Assembly: GCF_003226565.1 (NCBI RefSeq)
Contig: NZ_QKOE01000001.1
Span: forward strand, 372,001 to 436,000
Origin: Parazoarcus communis SWub3 = DSM 12120
GTDB lineage: Bacteria; Pseudomonadota; Gammaproteobacteria; Burkholderiales; Rhodocyclaceae
DNA: 64,000 nt
Direction of reading: 5' to 3'
Shown here: piece after piece, positions 50,354-60,329 of the stretch
Position numbering within the stretch: the first letter of the stretch is position 1
Layout: the number at the start of each line of letters is the position of its first letter
The notes under the pieces: generated by a model
Seen by the model: the letters and a program-made list of their open reading frames with translations, nothing else
Told to the model about the DNA's origin: nothing
Databases searched by the model: none
Made by a program: the position numbers and the translations under genes

Positions 50354-51750
50354 CGCGCGCAGACTCCTTCGAGGCGGCGCACCGCCGCAACAAACACCTC
50401 GGCGCGGTGAGCATAATTGCGGAACATGTCCAGGCTTGCACACGCCGGGGACAGCAGTACCGCGTCACCTGCCTGCGCCAACGCATTGGCGCGCTCGACG
50501 GCACGCTCAAGATCGGCAGCGTGTTCGATCGGCACCCCGCAATCCGCGGCGGCGGCTTCTATCCTGCCCGCATCGCGACCAATCAACACCATCGCGCGGG
50601 CTCGACCGGACAAGACATCCGCCAAGGGGCGGAAATCCTGCCCTTTGCCATCCCCCCCGGCAATCAGCACCACCGGGCAGTCCATGCCGGCCAATGCAGC
50701 CACGGTCGCACCCACATTGGTGCCTTTGGAGTCATCGTAAAAACGAACACCATCGCCGCGTTCGGCCACCCACTCCACCCGATGCGGCAAGCCACGGAAT
50801 GCACGCAGCCCAGGCAGCAGGGCTTCGGGCGCAAGACCAAGCCCCGCCTCGCACAAGGCCAATGCCGCCATCGCATTGGCTGCGTTGTGACGACCAGCGA
50901 GTGGCAGATCGCGCAAGGGCAGCAGGAAAACGTCACCACAAACAAGCCAGTCCCCACCCTCCCCTGACGCGATGCCGTAGTCCCCGGCGCGCGCTGGCAC
51001 GCCAAGACCAAAGCTGATCATGCGGCGACCCGGCAAAGCCATGGCCCGCACCCGGGCATCGTCACGATTGACGATCTGCGTGCCACAATCGGCATAGATT
51101 CGCGCCTTGGTCGCGGCATACTCGGCGAGATCAGCGTAACGGTCGAGATGATCGTCGGTGACATTCAATACAGTCGCCGCCTCCGGCGCCAGCCCCGTCA
51201 GGGTTTCGATCTGGAAACTGGACATCTCGAGTACCCAGCAGTGCGGTAACGGCTGCCCAAGCGCCAGCCGCTCCATCAGCACATCGAGCGCAGCCGGACT
51301 GATATTGCCTGCAGCCACCGCATCCACACTGGCCGAAACCGCCAGTGCCGCAGCCAGTGCGGTGGTGGTGGTCTTGCCATTGGTCCCGGTGATGGCGAGG
51401 ATGCGTGATTGCGCACGCACCCCGAGCTCATCCAGCGCCTGCCCCAGCAGGCTCATCTCGCCGGTGATCTCGATACCGCAAGCACGCGCCCGGGCAATCA
51501 CGCCAGTGCGCGGATCCAGACCGGGGCTGACCGCCACCAACTCGATACCGTCCAGCACCTCTTCACCAAAGGCCCCGGTGCGGATATCGGCGAGCGGCGC
51601 ATCCGCGCGCAGGGCGTCCAGACCAGGCGGCGTCTCCCGGCTGTCTGCAACACGCACACGGGCGCCACGCAGCGCGCACCAGCGCGCCATCGCCAGGCCG
51701 GACTCTCCGAGCCCCAGTACCAGCACGTGTTTTCCGGTCAGCGCACTCAT
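50350..51750 (-). CDS. murD: UDP-N-acetylmuramoylalanine-D-glutamate ligase
   Basis: MurD adds D-Glu to UDP-MurNAc-L-Ala. ATG 51750 ([18 protein letters not shown]) gives 466 residues; the upstream in-frame ATG at 51834 runs into mraY. Motifs are the N-terminal [11 protein letters not shown] fold, the ATP loop [28 protein letters not shown] and the C-terminal [17 protein letters not shown]. It overlaps mraY by 4 bp. Confidence 0.97.
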   Translation of the reverse strand: MSALTGKHVLVLGLGESGLAMARWCALRGARVRVADSRETPPGLDALRADAPLADIRTGAFGEEVLDGIELVAVSPGLDPRTGVIARARACGIEITGEMSLLGQALDELGVRAQSRILAITGTNGKTTTTALAAALAVSASVDAVAAGNISPAALDVLMERLALGQPLPHCWVLEMSSFQIETLTGLAPEAATVLNVTDDHLDRYADLAEYAATKARIYADCGTQIVNRDDARVRAMALPGRRMISFGLGVPARAGDYGIASGEGGDWLVCGDVFLLPLRDLPLAGRHNAANAMAALALCEAGLGLAPEALLPGLRAFRGLPHRVEWVAERGDGVRFYDDSKGTNVGATVAALAGMDCPVVLIAGGDGKGQDFRPLADVLSGRARAMVLIGRDAGRIEAAAADCGVPIEHAADLERAVERANALAQAGDAVLLSPACASLDMFRNYAHRAEVFVAAVRRLEGVCAR

Positions 51751-52835
51751 CTCAGCTTCAAGGTCGACAGACCGAACAAGACCAGCATGATGGTAATGAT
51801 CCAGAAGCGGACCACCACCTGGGTTTCCTTCCACCCCCCCAGCTCATAGTGGTGATGGAGTGGCGCCATGCGGAAGATGCGCTTGCCGCCGGAGGCTTTG
51901 AAATACAGCACCTGAAGCATCACCGACAAGGTTTCGGCCACGAACAGGCCGCCCATGATGAAGAGTACGATCTCCTGGCGCACGATGACCGCGATCGTGC
52001 CCAGCGCTGCACCCAGCGCCAGTGCGCCGACATCGCCCATGAACACTTCTGCCGGATAGGCGTTGAACCACAGAAAACCGAGTCCCGCGCCACAGATCGC
52101 GCCGCAGAACACGGCCAGTTCGCCCGCACCGGCCACATAAGGCACGCCCAGATATTTGGCAAAACCGGCATGCCCCGCCACGTAGGCGAAGATGGCCAAG
52201 GCACCCGCGACCATGACGGTCGGCATGATCGCCAGGCCATCCAGGCCATCGGTCAGGTTGACCGCGTGGCTGGTACCGTTGATCACAAAGTAGGTCAGCG
52301 CAATGAAGCCGAAGATTCCCAAGGGATAGGTCACCGCTTTGAAAAAGGGGACGATCAATTCGGTTTCTGCGGGCGTGCTGGCGGTCATGCCGAGATAAAC
52401 CGCGGCCGCGAGCGCAATCGCAGACGTCCACAGATACTTCCAGCGACTGGCCAGCCCCTTGGGGTCGCGATGCACCACCTTGCGCCAGTCGTCAACCCAA
52501 CCCACCGCACCAAAACCCAAGGTCACCAGCAAAGTGACCCAAACATAAGCGTTGCTCAGATCGCCCCACAGCATCACGGTGATACCGATGGAAATCAGGA
52601 TCAGCGCACCGCCCATGGTCGGGGTGCCGGTCTTGGTCAGATGAGACTTGGGGCCGTCATCGCGCACGGCCTGACCTATCTTTTTCGCCGCAAGCCACCG
52701 GATGACCCGCGGCCCGGCGATCAGGGAGATGGCTAGCGCAGTCAAGGCGGCCAGCACTGTCCGCAGCGTGATGTAGCCGAAGACGTTGAAACCGCGAATA
52801 TCCTGGCTGATCCAGAGGGCGAGTTCGAGCAGCAT
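51747..52835 (-). CDS. mraY: Phospho-N-acetylmuramoyl-pentapeptide-transferase
   Basis: MraY joins UDP-MurNAc-pentapeptide to undecaprenyl phosphate to make lipid I. From ATG 52835 the protein has 362 residues, about ten helices, and the conserved cytoplasmic loops [34 protein letters not shown] with the Asp pair, [10 protein letters not shown], and the C-terminal [20 protein letters not shown] with the histidine box. An in-frame ATG at 52883 would overlap murF and is rejected. It starts one base after murF ends. Confidence 0.97.
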   Translation of the reverse strand: MLLELALWISQDIRGFNVFGYITLRTVLAALTALAISLIAGPRVIRWLAAKKIGQAVRDDGPKSHLTKTGTPTMGGALILISIGITVMLWGDLSNAYVWVTLLVTLGFGAVGWVDDWRKVVHRDPKGLASRWKYLWTSAIALAAAVYLGMTASTPAETELIVPFFKAVTYPLGIFGFIALTYFVINGTSHAVNLTDGLDGLAIMPTVMVAGALAIFAYVAGHAGFAKYLGVPYVAGAGELAVFCGAICGAGLGFLWFNAYPAEVFMGDVGALALGAALGTIAVIVRQEIVLFIMGGLFVAETLSVMLQVLYFKASGGKRIFRMAPLHHHYELGGWKETQVVVRFWIITIMLVLFGLSTLKLR

Positions 52836-52836
52836 G

Positions 52837-54249
52837 TTACGAGCCTGTATCTTTGCGAGGGGCGGTATTGTGCAGTGCCGCAAGCGCGTCCGCTACACGT
52901 TCCATGCGCATGAAGCGCGATCCCTTCACCAACACCACGGCTTGATCGTCGAGCTGACTGCTGAGTGCCGCCACCAGGGCGTCGACGGTCTCGAAATGTT
53001 GCCCACCGTCACCGAAATTGCGCGCAGCAACCGCGCTCATCTCACCGAGCGCATACAAGCGGTCGATGCCCTTGCTCTTGGCGTAGCCGCCGATCTCGTC
53101 ATGCACCTGAGCGCTGGTTTCGCCGATCTCGCCCATGTCACCAAGCACCAGAAAGGTGTGCCCGGGCATCATGGCCAGAACATCGATACCTGCCCGGATC
53201 GAGTCCGGATTGGCGTTGTAGCTGTCGTCAAGAATCACCGACCCGCGCGGCCCGGCACGCTTCTGCAAGCGACCCCGCGTTCCGGAAAAATCACTCAGGC
53301 CGGCGGCTACCGCATCCAGACTGGCACCTGCGGCAAGGCAAGCAGCCGCAGCGCCCACGGCGTTCCGTGCGTTGTGAAGTCCCGGCACCTGCAGCACGAT
53401 GTCGACCCGCCCCTGCGCAGTATCAAGCACCAGCCGGGCACCGAGGCCGTGAAGGGTACACTGGCCACGCACATCGGCATCGTGGTCGATACCGAATGTC
53501 ACAATCCGGCGCCCATCATTGAGCTCGCGCCAGTAAGCAGCGTGAGGGTCGTCAACGTTGATCACGGCGACACCATCATCGCGCAGACCCTCGTAGATGC
53601 AACCCTTTTCCCGCGCGACCTCGGTAAGCGTGCCCACACCCTGAAGGTGTGCGCGTTGCGCATTGTTGACGATCGCCACTGTCGGCCGCGCAAGGCGGGT
53701 GAGATAAGCGATTTCACCGGGGTGGTTCATGCCCATCTCGATCACCGCTGCCCGATGATGGTCACGTAGTTCAAGCAAGGTCAGCGGCAACCCGATGTCG
53801 TTGTTCAGATTGCCCCGGGTGGCCAGCACCACATCCCCACCCGATGCAGCCAGACTGGCCTGAGCCCGCATGATGGCTGCACACATTTCCTTGACCGTGG
53901 TCTTGCCATTGCTGCCAGTAATACCGATCAACGGCAAACCGAAACCCGCACGCCAGGCTGCAGCCAAGGCACCCAGGGCAAGCCGGGTGTCATCCACAAC
54001 CACCAGTGGCAAGGCTGCTCCTGCATGCGCTGCCGCCCAGCGTGCATCGACCATCGCCGCCACAGCACCGTCGGCAATCGCTTGAGCAACAAAAGCATGA
54101 CCATCAAACCTTTCGCCACGCAAGGCGACAAATAGCTGCCCAGGCTGAATCGCCCGACTGTCGGTTCCCACCGAGTCATATCGTGCAATACCCGTTGCAC
54201 GTGCGCCATGGGCCGCCAGCGCTCGCACCGTATCGAGCAGACTCAACAT
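52837..54249 (-). CDS. murF: UDP-MurNAc-tripeptide-D-Ala-D-Ala ligase
   Basis: MurF adds D-Ala-D-Ala to complete the pentapeptide. The 470 residues begin with a MurE/F N-terminal domain ([20 protein letters not shown]). The ATP loop [13 protein letters not shown], the [13 protein letters not shown] segment and the [14 protein letters not shown] motif follow. It overlaps murE by 7 bp and abuts mraY. Confidence 0.97.
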   Translation of the reverse strand: MLSLLDTVRALAAHGARATGIARYDSVGTDSRAIQPGQLFVALRGERFDGHAFVAQAIADGAVAAMVDARWAAAHAGAALPLVVVDDTRLALGALAAAWRAGFGLPLIGITGSNGKTTVKEMCAAIMRAQASLAASGGDVVLATRGNLNNDIGLPLTLLELRDHHRAAVIEMGMNHPGEIAYLTRLARPTVAIVNNAQRAHLQGVGTLTEVAREKGCIYEGLRDDGVAVINVDDPHAAYWRELNDGRRIVTFGIDHDADVRGQCTLHGLGARLVLDTAQGRVDIVLQVPGLHNARNAVGAAAACLAAGASLDAVAAGLSDFSGTRGRLQKRAGPRGSVILDDSYNANPDSIRAGIDVLAMMPGHTFLVLGDMGEIGETSAQVHDEIGGYAKSKGIDRLYALGEMSAVAARNFGDGGQHFETVDALVAALSSQLDDQAVVLVKGSRFMRMERVADALAALHNTAPRKDTGS

Positions 54250-55745
54250 GCGGTATTCCTCCGGTTCCAGTCAGCCAGCGCCTTGCGAGCCTGATCCAGG
54301 TCTGAAAAGGGCAGCAACCGTCCCCCCACTTCCTGATAGGGCTCATGGCCCTTGCCGGCGATGACCACGACGTCGTCGGCACCAGCCTCGCCGATGGCGA
54401 TCCCGATCGCCTCAGCGCGATCGATGATGCAGTCGGCCGAGGCGCCTGCGCCTGCAGCCACCTGTTCGATGATCAGCCGTGGATCCTCGCTGCGAGGGTT
54501 GTCGCTGGTGATGATGACCCGATCGGCCAGCTGACGGGCCACCTCGCCCATCATCGGGCGTTTGCCCGGATCACGATCCCCGCCGCAACCAAATACGCAC
54601 ACCAACTTTCCCCCACGCGTGCTCACCGTGCCACGCACAGCCTCAAGCACCTTTGCCAAGGCATCGGGTGAATGGGCGTAATCAATCACGGCCAGCGGCT
54701 CGCAGACTCCGCCGACCAACTGCATTCGGCCTTCCGGTGGGGTGAGCCGTGACACAACGTGAAGGATGTCATCGAGTCCGATCGCCCGCGACAGCAAGGC
54801 AGCAATCACAGCCAGCAGGTTGGAAACATTGAAGGAGGCAACCATGCGCACCTGAAGATCTCGCGCCTGTCCCTGCCAGCTGACGACGAAACGCAGCCCT
54901 GCTGGCGAAGCCTGCAGACGATCTCCGACCAATATCTGTGCCCCCGGTACAGCGTCGGCGTTGCTCGCAACACACGTATAGCCAATCACGCGCCGCCCTT
55001 CGGCGACGAGGCGCCGCGCCTGGGTCAGGCCAAAGGCATCATCAAGATTGATCACCATGGCCCCGATCCCGGGCAGATCGAACAGACGCGCCTTGGCGGC
55101 CGCGTAAGCATCCATGGTGCGGTGGTAGTCGAGGTGGTCGCGGGTCAGATTGGTAAAGATGGCCACATCGAAGCACACCCCATTGACCCGCCCCTGATCC
55201 AGTCCGATGGACGACACCTCCATGGCAGCAGCACGCGCCCCTTCAGCGCGGAAGCTGGCAAGGGCACGATGCAGGTCAAGTACATCCGGAGTGGTGTTGG
55301 TACCGGCGGCAAGCTGATCAGGAAAACCCACGCCGAGCGTGCCCACAATGCCGCAACGATCCCCCAACTCGGCCAGCGCACGCGCCAGCCATTGGCTCAC
55401 CGTGGTCTTGCCATTGGTACCGGTAACACCAGCCATCCACAAGTCGGCAGAAGGGCGTTGATAGATTTCGTGCGCCAGATGGCCTGCCAGGGCCTTGAGA
55501 CCATCAACTTCAAGCACCGGTACCGGACCCGCAGCGACTCGAAAGCCGTCGCCACCTTCATACAGCACCGCAGCGGCTCCCTGTGCAATCGCTCCATCGA
55601 TGTACCGCCTGCCATCGGTGGCATAGCCCGGCCAGGCAGCAAACACATCCCCCCCGCCTACACGGCGCGAGTCCGCAGTAATGCCGGTCGGCACCACTCC
55701 AAGGGCACTCAAGCGGCCGAGTAGCGCTTGCGCTTCGAGATTCAC
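54243..55745 (-). CDS. murE: UDP-MurNAc-L-Ala-D-Glu-2,6-diaminopimelate ligase
   Basis: MurE adds the third residue of the stem peptide. The 500 residues contain ITADSRRVGGGDVFAAWPGY, the ATP loop GTNGKTTVSQW, the THxxHLDYHRTM-type block (NLTRDHLDYHRTMDAYAAAK) and the SDNPRSEDPR motif. The DNPR tetrad selects meso-diaminopimelate over lysine, so the cell has DAP-type peptidoglycan. It overlaps ftsI by 4 bp. Confidence 0.97.
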   Translation of the reverse strand: MNLEAQALLGRLSALGVVPTGITADSRRVGGGDVFAAWPGYATDGRRYIDGAIAQGAAAVLYEGGDGFRVAAGPVPVLEVDGLKALAGHLAHEIYQRPSADLWMAGVTGTNGKTTVSQWLARALAELGDRCGIVGTLGVGFPDQLAAGTNTTPDVLDLHRALASFRAEGARAAAMEVSSIGLDQGRVNGVCFDVAIFTNLTRDHLDYHRTMDAYAAAKARLFDLPGIGAMVINLDDAFGLTQARRLVAEGRRVIGYTCVASNADAVPGAQILVGDRLQASPAGLRFVVSWQGQARDLQVRMVASFNVSNLLAVIAALLSRAIGLDDILHVVSRLTPPEGRMQLVGGVCEPLAVIDYAHSPDALAKVLEAVRGTVSTRGGKLVCVFGCGGDRDPGKRPMMGEVARQLADRVIITSDNPRSEDPRLIIEQVAAGAGASADCIIDRAEAIGIAIGEAGADDVVVIAGKGHEPYQEVGGRLLPFSDLDQARKALADWNRRNTAC

Positions 55746-57505
55746 ATGCTCTCCTGCACGGCTGCGATGGGCGCAGGGTCGGCTGGCTTGCGCGCCAACT
55801 GCAAGGGCGTGATAGGCGCATCCGGCGCAATACCCAGCGCCCGTAGCGAACCCTCCACGATACGGGCGAATACCGGCCCGGCAACTGCACCACCATAGTG
55901 CTGGCCCGCCGAAGGCTCATCGATCATCACCGCGACGACCAGCCGCGGATCGGACACAGGCGCAAAGCCAACAAAGGAAGAGACATATTTGTTCGTGTAA
56001 CGCCCTCCCTCAAGCTTGTGCGCAGTACCCGTCTTACCTGCCACACGATAGCCGGGCACTTGAGCCTTGGGTGCTGTCCCACCCGGTCCCGCAGCCATCT
56101 CGAGCATCGTGCGCAATTCACGCGCGACTTTCGGCGAGAAGATCTGCTTGCCGGCAGCTGGAGGCGCATCGACCTTCACGAGGGACAAGGGCAGAAGATC
56201 ACCGTCACGCGCGAATGCAAGATAGGCCCTGGCCATCTGAATCAGACTGACCGAAATCCCATGACCATAGGACATGGTTGCCTGCTCGATCGGCCGCCAG
56301 CTCTTTGCCGGACGCAAACGCCCGCCTGCCTCACCCGGAAAACCCAGATTCAACGGCGCACCAAAACCCAGCTGATCGAACAAGCGCCACATCTCGTCGG
56401 GCGAGAACTGCTGTGCCATCTTGACGGTGCCGATGTTGGACGATTTCTGGATGATCTGCGCCACCGTGAGCACGCCATGCCGATGCGCATCAGAGATGGT
56501 CGCCGTACCGATGGTCATCCGCCCCGGACTCGTATCGATCGACGTTTCAGCCTTGAATTTGCCACGCTCGAGCGCAAGCCCTGCGATGAAGGGTTTCATC
56601 ACGGAACCGGGCTCAAACGTGTCGGTAAACACCCGGTTACGCAACTGCGCACCTGTAAGATTGGCCCGGTTGTTGGGATTGAAGGTCGGCGCATTGGCCA
56701 GTGCCAGCACCTCACCGGTCCGGACGTCGAGCACCACCACCGCACCGGCCTTGGCCCGGTGCGTGGTCATCGCCTCGCGTAGCGCGGAGTAGGCCAGATA
56801 CTGGATCTTGCCATCCATCGCCAGTGCGACGTCCTGACCATCACGCGGCGGCCGGATCGACTCCACGTCCTCGACCACCTGCCCACGACGGTCGCGGATG
56901 ACACGGCGCGACCCCGCCTGCCCCGCAAGCAGCTTCTCGTAGGCCAGTTCGATGCCCTCCTGACCGCGATCCTCCACGCTGGTGAAGCCCAGCACATGGG
57001 CCATGACCTCTCCACCAGGGTAAAAGCGGCGATATTCCCGCTGCTGATGGATGCCGGGCAGTTTCAGTGCGGCAATGCGCTCTGCCTCGTCCGGAGCAAC
57101 CTGACGCTTGAGATAGACAAAATCCCGAGATGCGCCAAGGCGCGCATCCAACTCCGCCACATCGACCTCGAGCAGCTTGGCCAACTGTCGCGCCTGCGCC
57201 GGCTCAAGCCGTGCATCTGAGGGAATCGCCCAGATTGAGCGCACCGGGGTGCTGACCGCCAACATGTCGCCATGGCGATCAGTGATCCGCCCACGCGTGG
57301 CGGGCACCTCCAGCACTCGGGCGTAGCGCGACTCGCCCTTTGCCTGCAAAAACTCGTTGTGAATACCCTGGAGATACAGCGAACGCCCGATCAGTGCCGC
57401 AGAACAACCCAGCAGCGCCATCAGCACCAGGCGCGAACGCCATGCCGGCAACTCCCGCTTCAACAGCGGGTTGTGATTGAAGGTGACTGTACGCTGCTTC
57501 TTCAT
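55742..57505 (-). CDS. ftsI: Septal peptidoglycan transpeptidase FtsI (PBP3)
   Basis: FtsI crosslinks septal peptidoglycan with FtsW. The 587 residues match E. coli FtsI (588). A short basic tail precedes one helix (about 25-45); the class B pedestal has VPATRGRITDRHGDMLAVS. The transpeptidase domain carries SxxK in FEPGSVMKPF (active Ser), SxN in QKSSNIGT and KTG in YRVAGKTGTAHK. The C-terminal region is complete. It overlaps ftsL and murE by 4 bp each. Confidence 0.97.
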   Translation of the reverse strand: MKKQRTVTFNHNPLLKRELPAWRSRLVLMALLGCSAALIGRSLYLQGIHNEFLQAKGESRYARVLEVPATRGRITDRHGDMLAVSTPVRSIWAIPSDARLEPAQARQLAKLLEVDVAELDARLGASRDFVYLKRQVAPDEAERIAALKLPGIHQQREYRRFYPGGEVMAHVLGFTSVEDRGQEGIELAYEKLLAGQAGSRRVIRDRRGQVVEDVESIRPPRDGQDVALAMDGKIQYLAYSALREAMTTHRAKAGAVVVLDVRTGEVLALANAPTFNPNNRANLTGAQLRNRVFTDTFEPGSVMKPFIAGLALERGKFKAETSIDTSPGRMTIGTATISDAHRHGVLTVAQIIQKSSNIGTVKMAQQFSPDEMWRLFDQLGFGAPLNLGFPGEAGGRLRPAKSWRPIEQATMSYGHGISVSLIQMARAYLAFARDGDLLPLSLVKVDAPPAAGKQIFSPKVARELRTMLEMAAGPGGTAPKAQVPGYRVAGKTGTAHKLEGGRYTNKYVSSFVGFAPVSDPRLVVAVMIDEPSAGQHYGGAVAGPVFARIVEGSLRALGIAPDAPITPLQLARKPADPAPIAAVQESM

Positions 57506-57768
57506 GATTGAGGCTCCAGCACCACCATCTGCCCCTGCACCGGTGCGCTCAGTCCAAGCCGCTCGCGCGCGAGCTTCTCGACCCGACCATGCGCCGCCCA
57601 GGTGCTCTGCTCAAGCTGCAACTGCCCCCACTCCACCTCGAGCCCGTGCGCACGGGTCTGTTCGCGCTCCAGCGCACCAAACAGCTTGCGCGCCTGGTGC
57701 TGCGAGGCCACCACGCCAAGTGCGCTGGCTACCACCAGCGCCACGAGGACCGCATCAAGTCGCATCAT
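57502..57768 (-). CDS. ftsL: Cell division protein FtsL
   Basis: The 88-residue bitopic protein has an N-terminal helix (about 3-19, [17 protein letters not shown]) and a periplasmic coiled coil ([20 protein letters not shown], then [14 protein letters not shown]). It ends with [14 protein letters not shown], typical of FtsL/LftsL. It partners with FtsB and FtsQ. Position between rsmH and ftsI, and 4-bp overlaps on both sides, settle the identity. Confidence 0.93.
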   Translation of the reverse strand: MMRLDAVLVALVVASALGVVASQHQARKLFGALEREQTRAHGLEVEWGQLQLEQSTWAAHGRVEKLARERLGLSAPVQGQMVVLEPQS

Positions 57769-58703
57769 GCCGAGCCTTCCGTGCGTTCCGCGATGCGCAT
57801 GACCGCACTCCGGGAGCGCGGATTTGCCGCGACTTCCTCAGCAGACGGACGCACGGACTTGCCGACCAGGTGCAAGCGCGGCGCAGGCAGGTCGGCCGCC
57901 CTGACCGGAAGCCTGGCGGGCAACTGCGGCGGACGCGACGCATCGCGCATGAAGCGTTTGACGATGCGATCCTCGAGCGAGTGAAAACTGATGACAGCCA
58001 ACCGCCCATTTGCCCGCAGATGATCCACGCAGGCCGGCAACACCCGGATCAGCTCCTCGAGCTCCTGATTAATGAAAATCCGTAAAGCCTGGAAGCTGCG
58101 CGTCGCCGGGTGCTGCCCCGGCTCGCGTGTGCGGACCGTCTTTTCCACGATCGCGGCAAGCTGTCCAGTGGTTGCGACAGGGCCTGCTGCCCGAGCAGCT
58201 GCAATCGCCTTTGCAATCGCATAAGCAAACCGTTCTTCTCCATAATCCCTGAGGACCTCCGTGATTTGAGCGACGGATGCCTCCGCCAGCCAGTCCGCGA
58301 CGGTTTGTCCGCGGCTCGTATCCATGCGCATGTCCAGCGGAGCATCAAAACGGAAGCTCATGCCGCGCGAGGCGTCATCCAGTTGCGGCGACGACACGCC
58401 TAAATCCAGCAACACGCCATCAATCTTCGGCACACCCAGCGCTGCCAGCTCTTCGGCCATGGCACTGAAAGGCGCATGCACCAAGGTCAGTCGCGCATCA
58501 TTCAACTGTTCGCCTGCAGCAATCGCCGCCGGATCGCGATCGAATGCAATCAGCCGGCCGCGCTCACCCAGCGCCGAGAGAATGGCCCGGCTGTGACCAC
58601 CCCGACCAAAGGTGCCATCGACATAGACGCCATCCGGCCGGATTGCCAGCGCATCCACGGCTTCACGCAACAGAACGGTGACATGCATGGTCACCCCGCT
58701 CAT
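57765..58703 (-). CDS. rsmH: 16S rRNA (cytosine1402-N4)-methyltransferase
   Basis: RsmH methylates the base of C1402 in 16S rRNA, paired with RsmI (also in this window) on the ribose. The 312 residues have the SAM-binding [15 protein letters not shown], the family motif [20 protein letters not shown] (written here within its length limit), [13 protein letters not shown] and the terminal [16 protein letters not shown] and [15 protein letters not shown]. It overlaps mraZ and ftsL by 4 bp each. Confidence 0.97.
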   Translation of the reverse strand: MSGVTMHVTVLLREAVDALAIRPDGVYVDGTFGRGGHSRAILSALGERGRLIAFDRDPAAIAAGEQLNDARLTLVHAPFSAMAEELAALGVPKIDGVLLDLGVSSPQLDDASRGMSFRFDAPLDMRMDTSRGQTVADWLAEASVAQITEVLRDYGEERFAYAIAKAIAAARAAGPVATTGQLAAIVEKTVRTREPGQHPATRSFQALRIFINQELEELIRVLPACVDHLRANGRLAVISFHSLEDRIVKRFMRDASRPPQLPARLPVRAADLPAPRLHLVGKSVRPSAEEVAANPRSRSAVMRIAERTEGSA

Positions 58704-59143
58704 AGCGCGAGACTCTCAAAACCGGCCGGCAGTCCGGTGGTCACCAGCGCCATCATGGCTTCTTGCTGCTTCTGCCAGCCCGCATCCGACCAAAGCTCGA
58801 AGTGACTGCCCTGCCCAACCAGCCAGACCTGCTTTTCCAGCTTCGCAAACTGCCGCAAAGACGGCGCGATCAACACCCTGCCAGCACTATCGAGCGCCTC
58901 ATCCTGCGCATGACCGACCAGCAGACGCTTCAATTGCGCAGCGACGGGATCGAGGCTGGGCGCACTCAGAACCTTGTCTCTGATGGGCACCCAGGCCGGT
59001 ACCGGATAGACAAGGAGGCAGCCGTGCGGATGGGCGGTAATGACCACCTGCCCATTCTCCACGGCCAGCGCGTCACGATGCCGCGAGGGAATCGCCAGGC
59101 GACCCTTCGCATCGAGACTGAGCGCTGCGGCTCCCTGAAACAT
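58700..59143 (-). CDS. mraZ: Transcriptional regulator MraZ
   Basis: This double AbrB-fold protein binds TGGGN repeats and in E. coli represses its own dcw promoter. The 147 residues (152 in E. coli) have two MraZ repeats, each with a DXXXR: the first is [21 protein letters not shown], broken by the normal turn, and the second is [21 protein letters not shown]. It is the first gene of the dcw operon. Upstream is a promoter that overlaps an array of such repeats, so autorepression is very likely. Confidence 0.96.
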   Translation of the reverse strand: MFQGAAALSLDAKGRLAIPSRHRDALAVENGQVVITAHPHGCLLVYPVPAWVPIRDKVLSAPSLDPVAAQLKRLLVGHAQDEALDSAGRVLIAPSLRQFAKLEKQVWLVGQGSHFELWSDAGWQKQQEAMMALVTTGLPAGFESLAL

Positions 59144-59179
59144 CCTTCCCCCTGAACGGTTCGGTCAAAGCATCCTGAC

Positions 59180-59241
59180 GACACTTTGCCCCACTTTTCT
59201 CCACTAATTCCCACTGTAGAGGAAAGGCAAATCCCGGTCAA
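59180..59241 (-). promoter_or_regulatory. dcw promoter (PmraZ) overlapped by MraZ-box array
   Basis: On the minus strand TTGACC (59236-59241) and TACAGT (59213-59218) are 17 bp apart, a good sigma-70 promoter. Downstream of and overlapping its -10 lie four AGTGNN units at exact 10-bp intervals (59210-59215, 59200-59205, 59190-59195, 59180-59185). Their cores are TGGGA, TGGAG, TGGGG and TGTCG; the first three fit the MraZ consensus TGGGN with 5-nt spacing. MraZ bound here would block the polymerase. Confidence 0.85.
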
Positions 59242-59378
59242 GCCAGCGAAAACTGGAAATTCTTTGTGACACAATGACTTAAGGTGCGCACAAGGGCCGC
59301 AGATAATCCCTGAAAAATCAAGGCAAATAGCGCATTCTGGTGAGATATTTGTTCAAGCCAGCCAGTGCCGGCAGACGA

Positions 59379-59398
59379 AGTGGGGGAAAGTGGGGGAA
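59379..59398 (+). repeat. Second, inverted pair of MraZ-type boxes
   Basis: AGTGGGGGAA is repeated twice head to tail on the plus strand (59379-59388 and 59389-59398), giving TGGGG-GAAAG-TGGGG, the exact MraZ spacing. It faces opposite to the array at the promoter and lies about 165 bp from it, between rnpB and mraZ. The rest of the 59144-59487 gap holds no other feature I can support. Confidence 0.6.
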
Positions 59399-59487
59399 AC
59401 ACGCGCTCGACACGGGTAAGAGACGCCCACGGAGCATGGAAAAGGGGCGCAGGCACGCCACGCCACATTGAATCCGAATCGGGATTT

Positions 59488-59868
59488 GGGAAGTTCGCCG
59501 ATAAGCCGGGTTCTGTCGAACGCACCGGCGAACCGATGCATCGGGCAGTCATTCCTCTGGGCGACACGTTACCGTGCCGCTCTAGCAGCCTACCCGGGAG
59601 CGACGCGAGCCACGCCATGACTCCCCTATTTGGCCTTGCCCCGGATGGGGTTTGCCGTGCCAGTCCTGTCGCCAGTCCTGCGGTGGGCTCTTACCCCACC
59701 GTTTCACCCTTACCTGATCCCCCTGACGGAGGCCATCGGCGGTTTACTCTCTGTTGCACTTTCCGTCGCCTCACGGCGCCCGGCCGTTAGCCGGCATCCT
59801 GCTCTGCGGGGCCCGGACTTTCCTCCATGCACCCGAAGGCACACAGCGACTGCCTGGCGAACTTCCCG
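59488..59868 (-). ncRNA. rnpB: RNase P RNA (type A)
   Basis: The minus strand carries the catalytic RNA of RNase P. Conserved blocks appear in order: GAGGAAAGTCCGGGC, AGAGTAAACCGCC, GGTAAGGGTGAAACGGTG, AAGAGCCCACCG, GGCAAACCCCATCCGG, which pairs with tRNA CCA, and CCCGGCTTATCGG near the end. Terminal helix P1 pairs GGGAAGTTCGCC at the 5' end with GGCGAACTTCCC at 59488-59499. The length is about 381 nt, as expected for proteobacteria. It lies between mraZ and a lipoprotein gene. Confidence 0.97.
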
Positions 59869-59874
59869 CCTCGG

Positions 59875-59880
59875 ATTATA
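59875..59880 (-). promoter_or_regulatory. -10 box of rnpB
   Basis: TATAAT on the minus strand lies 6 bp before the rnpB 5' end. The -35 region (around 59897-59903) is a weak match and falls inside the 3' end of the preceding lipoprotein gene. Confidence 0.75.
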
Positions 59881-59892
59881 CGCGAGCGCGGG

Positions 59893-60315
59893 CTATTCTC
59901 TCGCTGTCGCAGAAAATACCGGCACACCATCCTTCAGATGAAAACGACCAACCGCCGTTCCAGGCGGGGCGCCATCGGGATTTTCCCAATCCTGCACCAG
60001 ACACTGCTCGGTACTGGCAAGGTACCAGCGTCCGCCCTGCTGCAGCGCCCACAACTGGTAGCCCGCCTCATACACCGCCATATCCTGCATGACAGCCCGA
60101 CCAGGATGAATACGCACCTTCTTCTGGCAATGCGGCAATCTGGCGACGACGACGAACTGCCGAACCTCATCATCCCAAAAATAGGGCTGTTCGCGAATCA
60201 GTGTCAGCGCATGCTCCTTCCCCTCGATCGACAGCGCAACTGCACTGTTCTCGCACGCAGCCAGCATCGGCAACACCCCCACCAGCCACCAGAGTCGCGC
60301 CTTGCGCATCAACAT
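59893..60315 (-). CDS. Small lipoprotein of unknown function
   Basis: From ATG 60315 (GGAG 7 nt upstream, minus strand) the protein has 140 residues and a lipobox LAAC with Cys21. The mature part has an Ala/Val-rich start, a PYFWDDEVRQFVVVARLPHC block, a KKVRIHP stretch and a Trp/Gln-rich region (GYQLWALQQGGRWYLAS). It is 15 bp after pyrC and is likely cotranscribed with it. It has no link to pyrimidine synthesis that I can see, and I do not recognise a named family. Two in-frame ATGs are near the start; 60309 is an alternative. Confidence 0.8.
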   Translation of the reverse strand: MLMRKARLWWLVGVLPMLAACENSAVALSIEGKEHALTLIREQPYFWDDEVRQFVVVARLPHCQKKVRIHPGRAVMQDMAVYEAGYQLWALQQGGRWYLASTEQCLVQDWENPDGAPPGTAVGRFHLKDGVPVFSATARE

Positions 60316-60329
60316 GATCCGGCTCCGAA

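Noticed and set aside
48884-50410. 508-codon plus-strand frame opposite murG and ftsW
   Set aside because: It is a Gln/His-rich shadow of membrane-protein codons.
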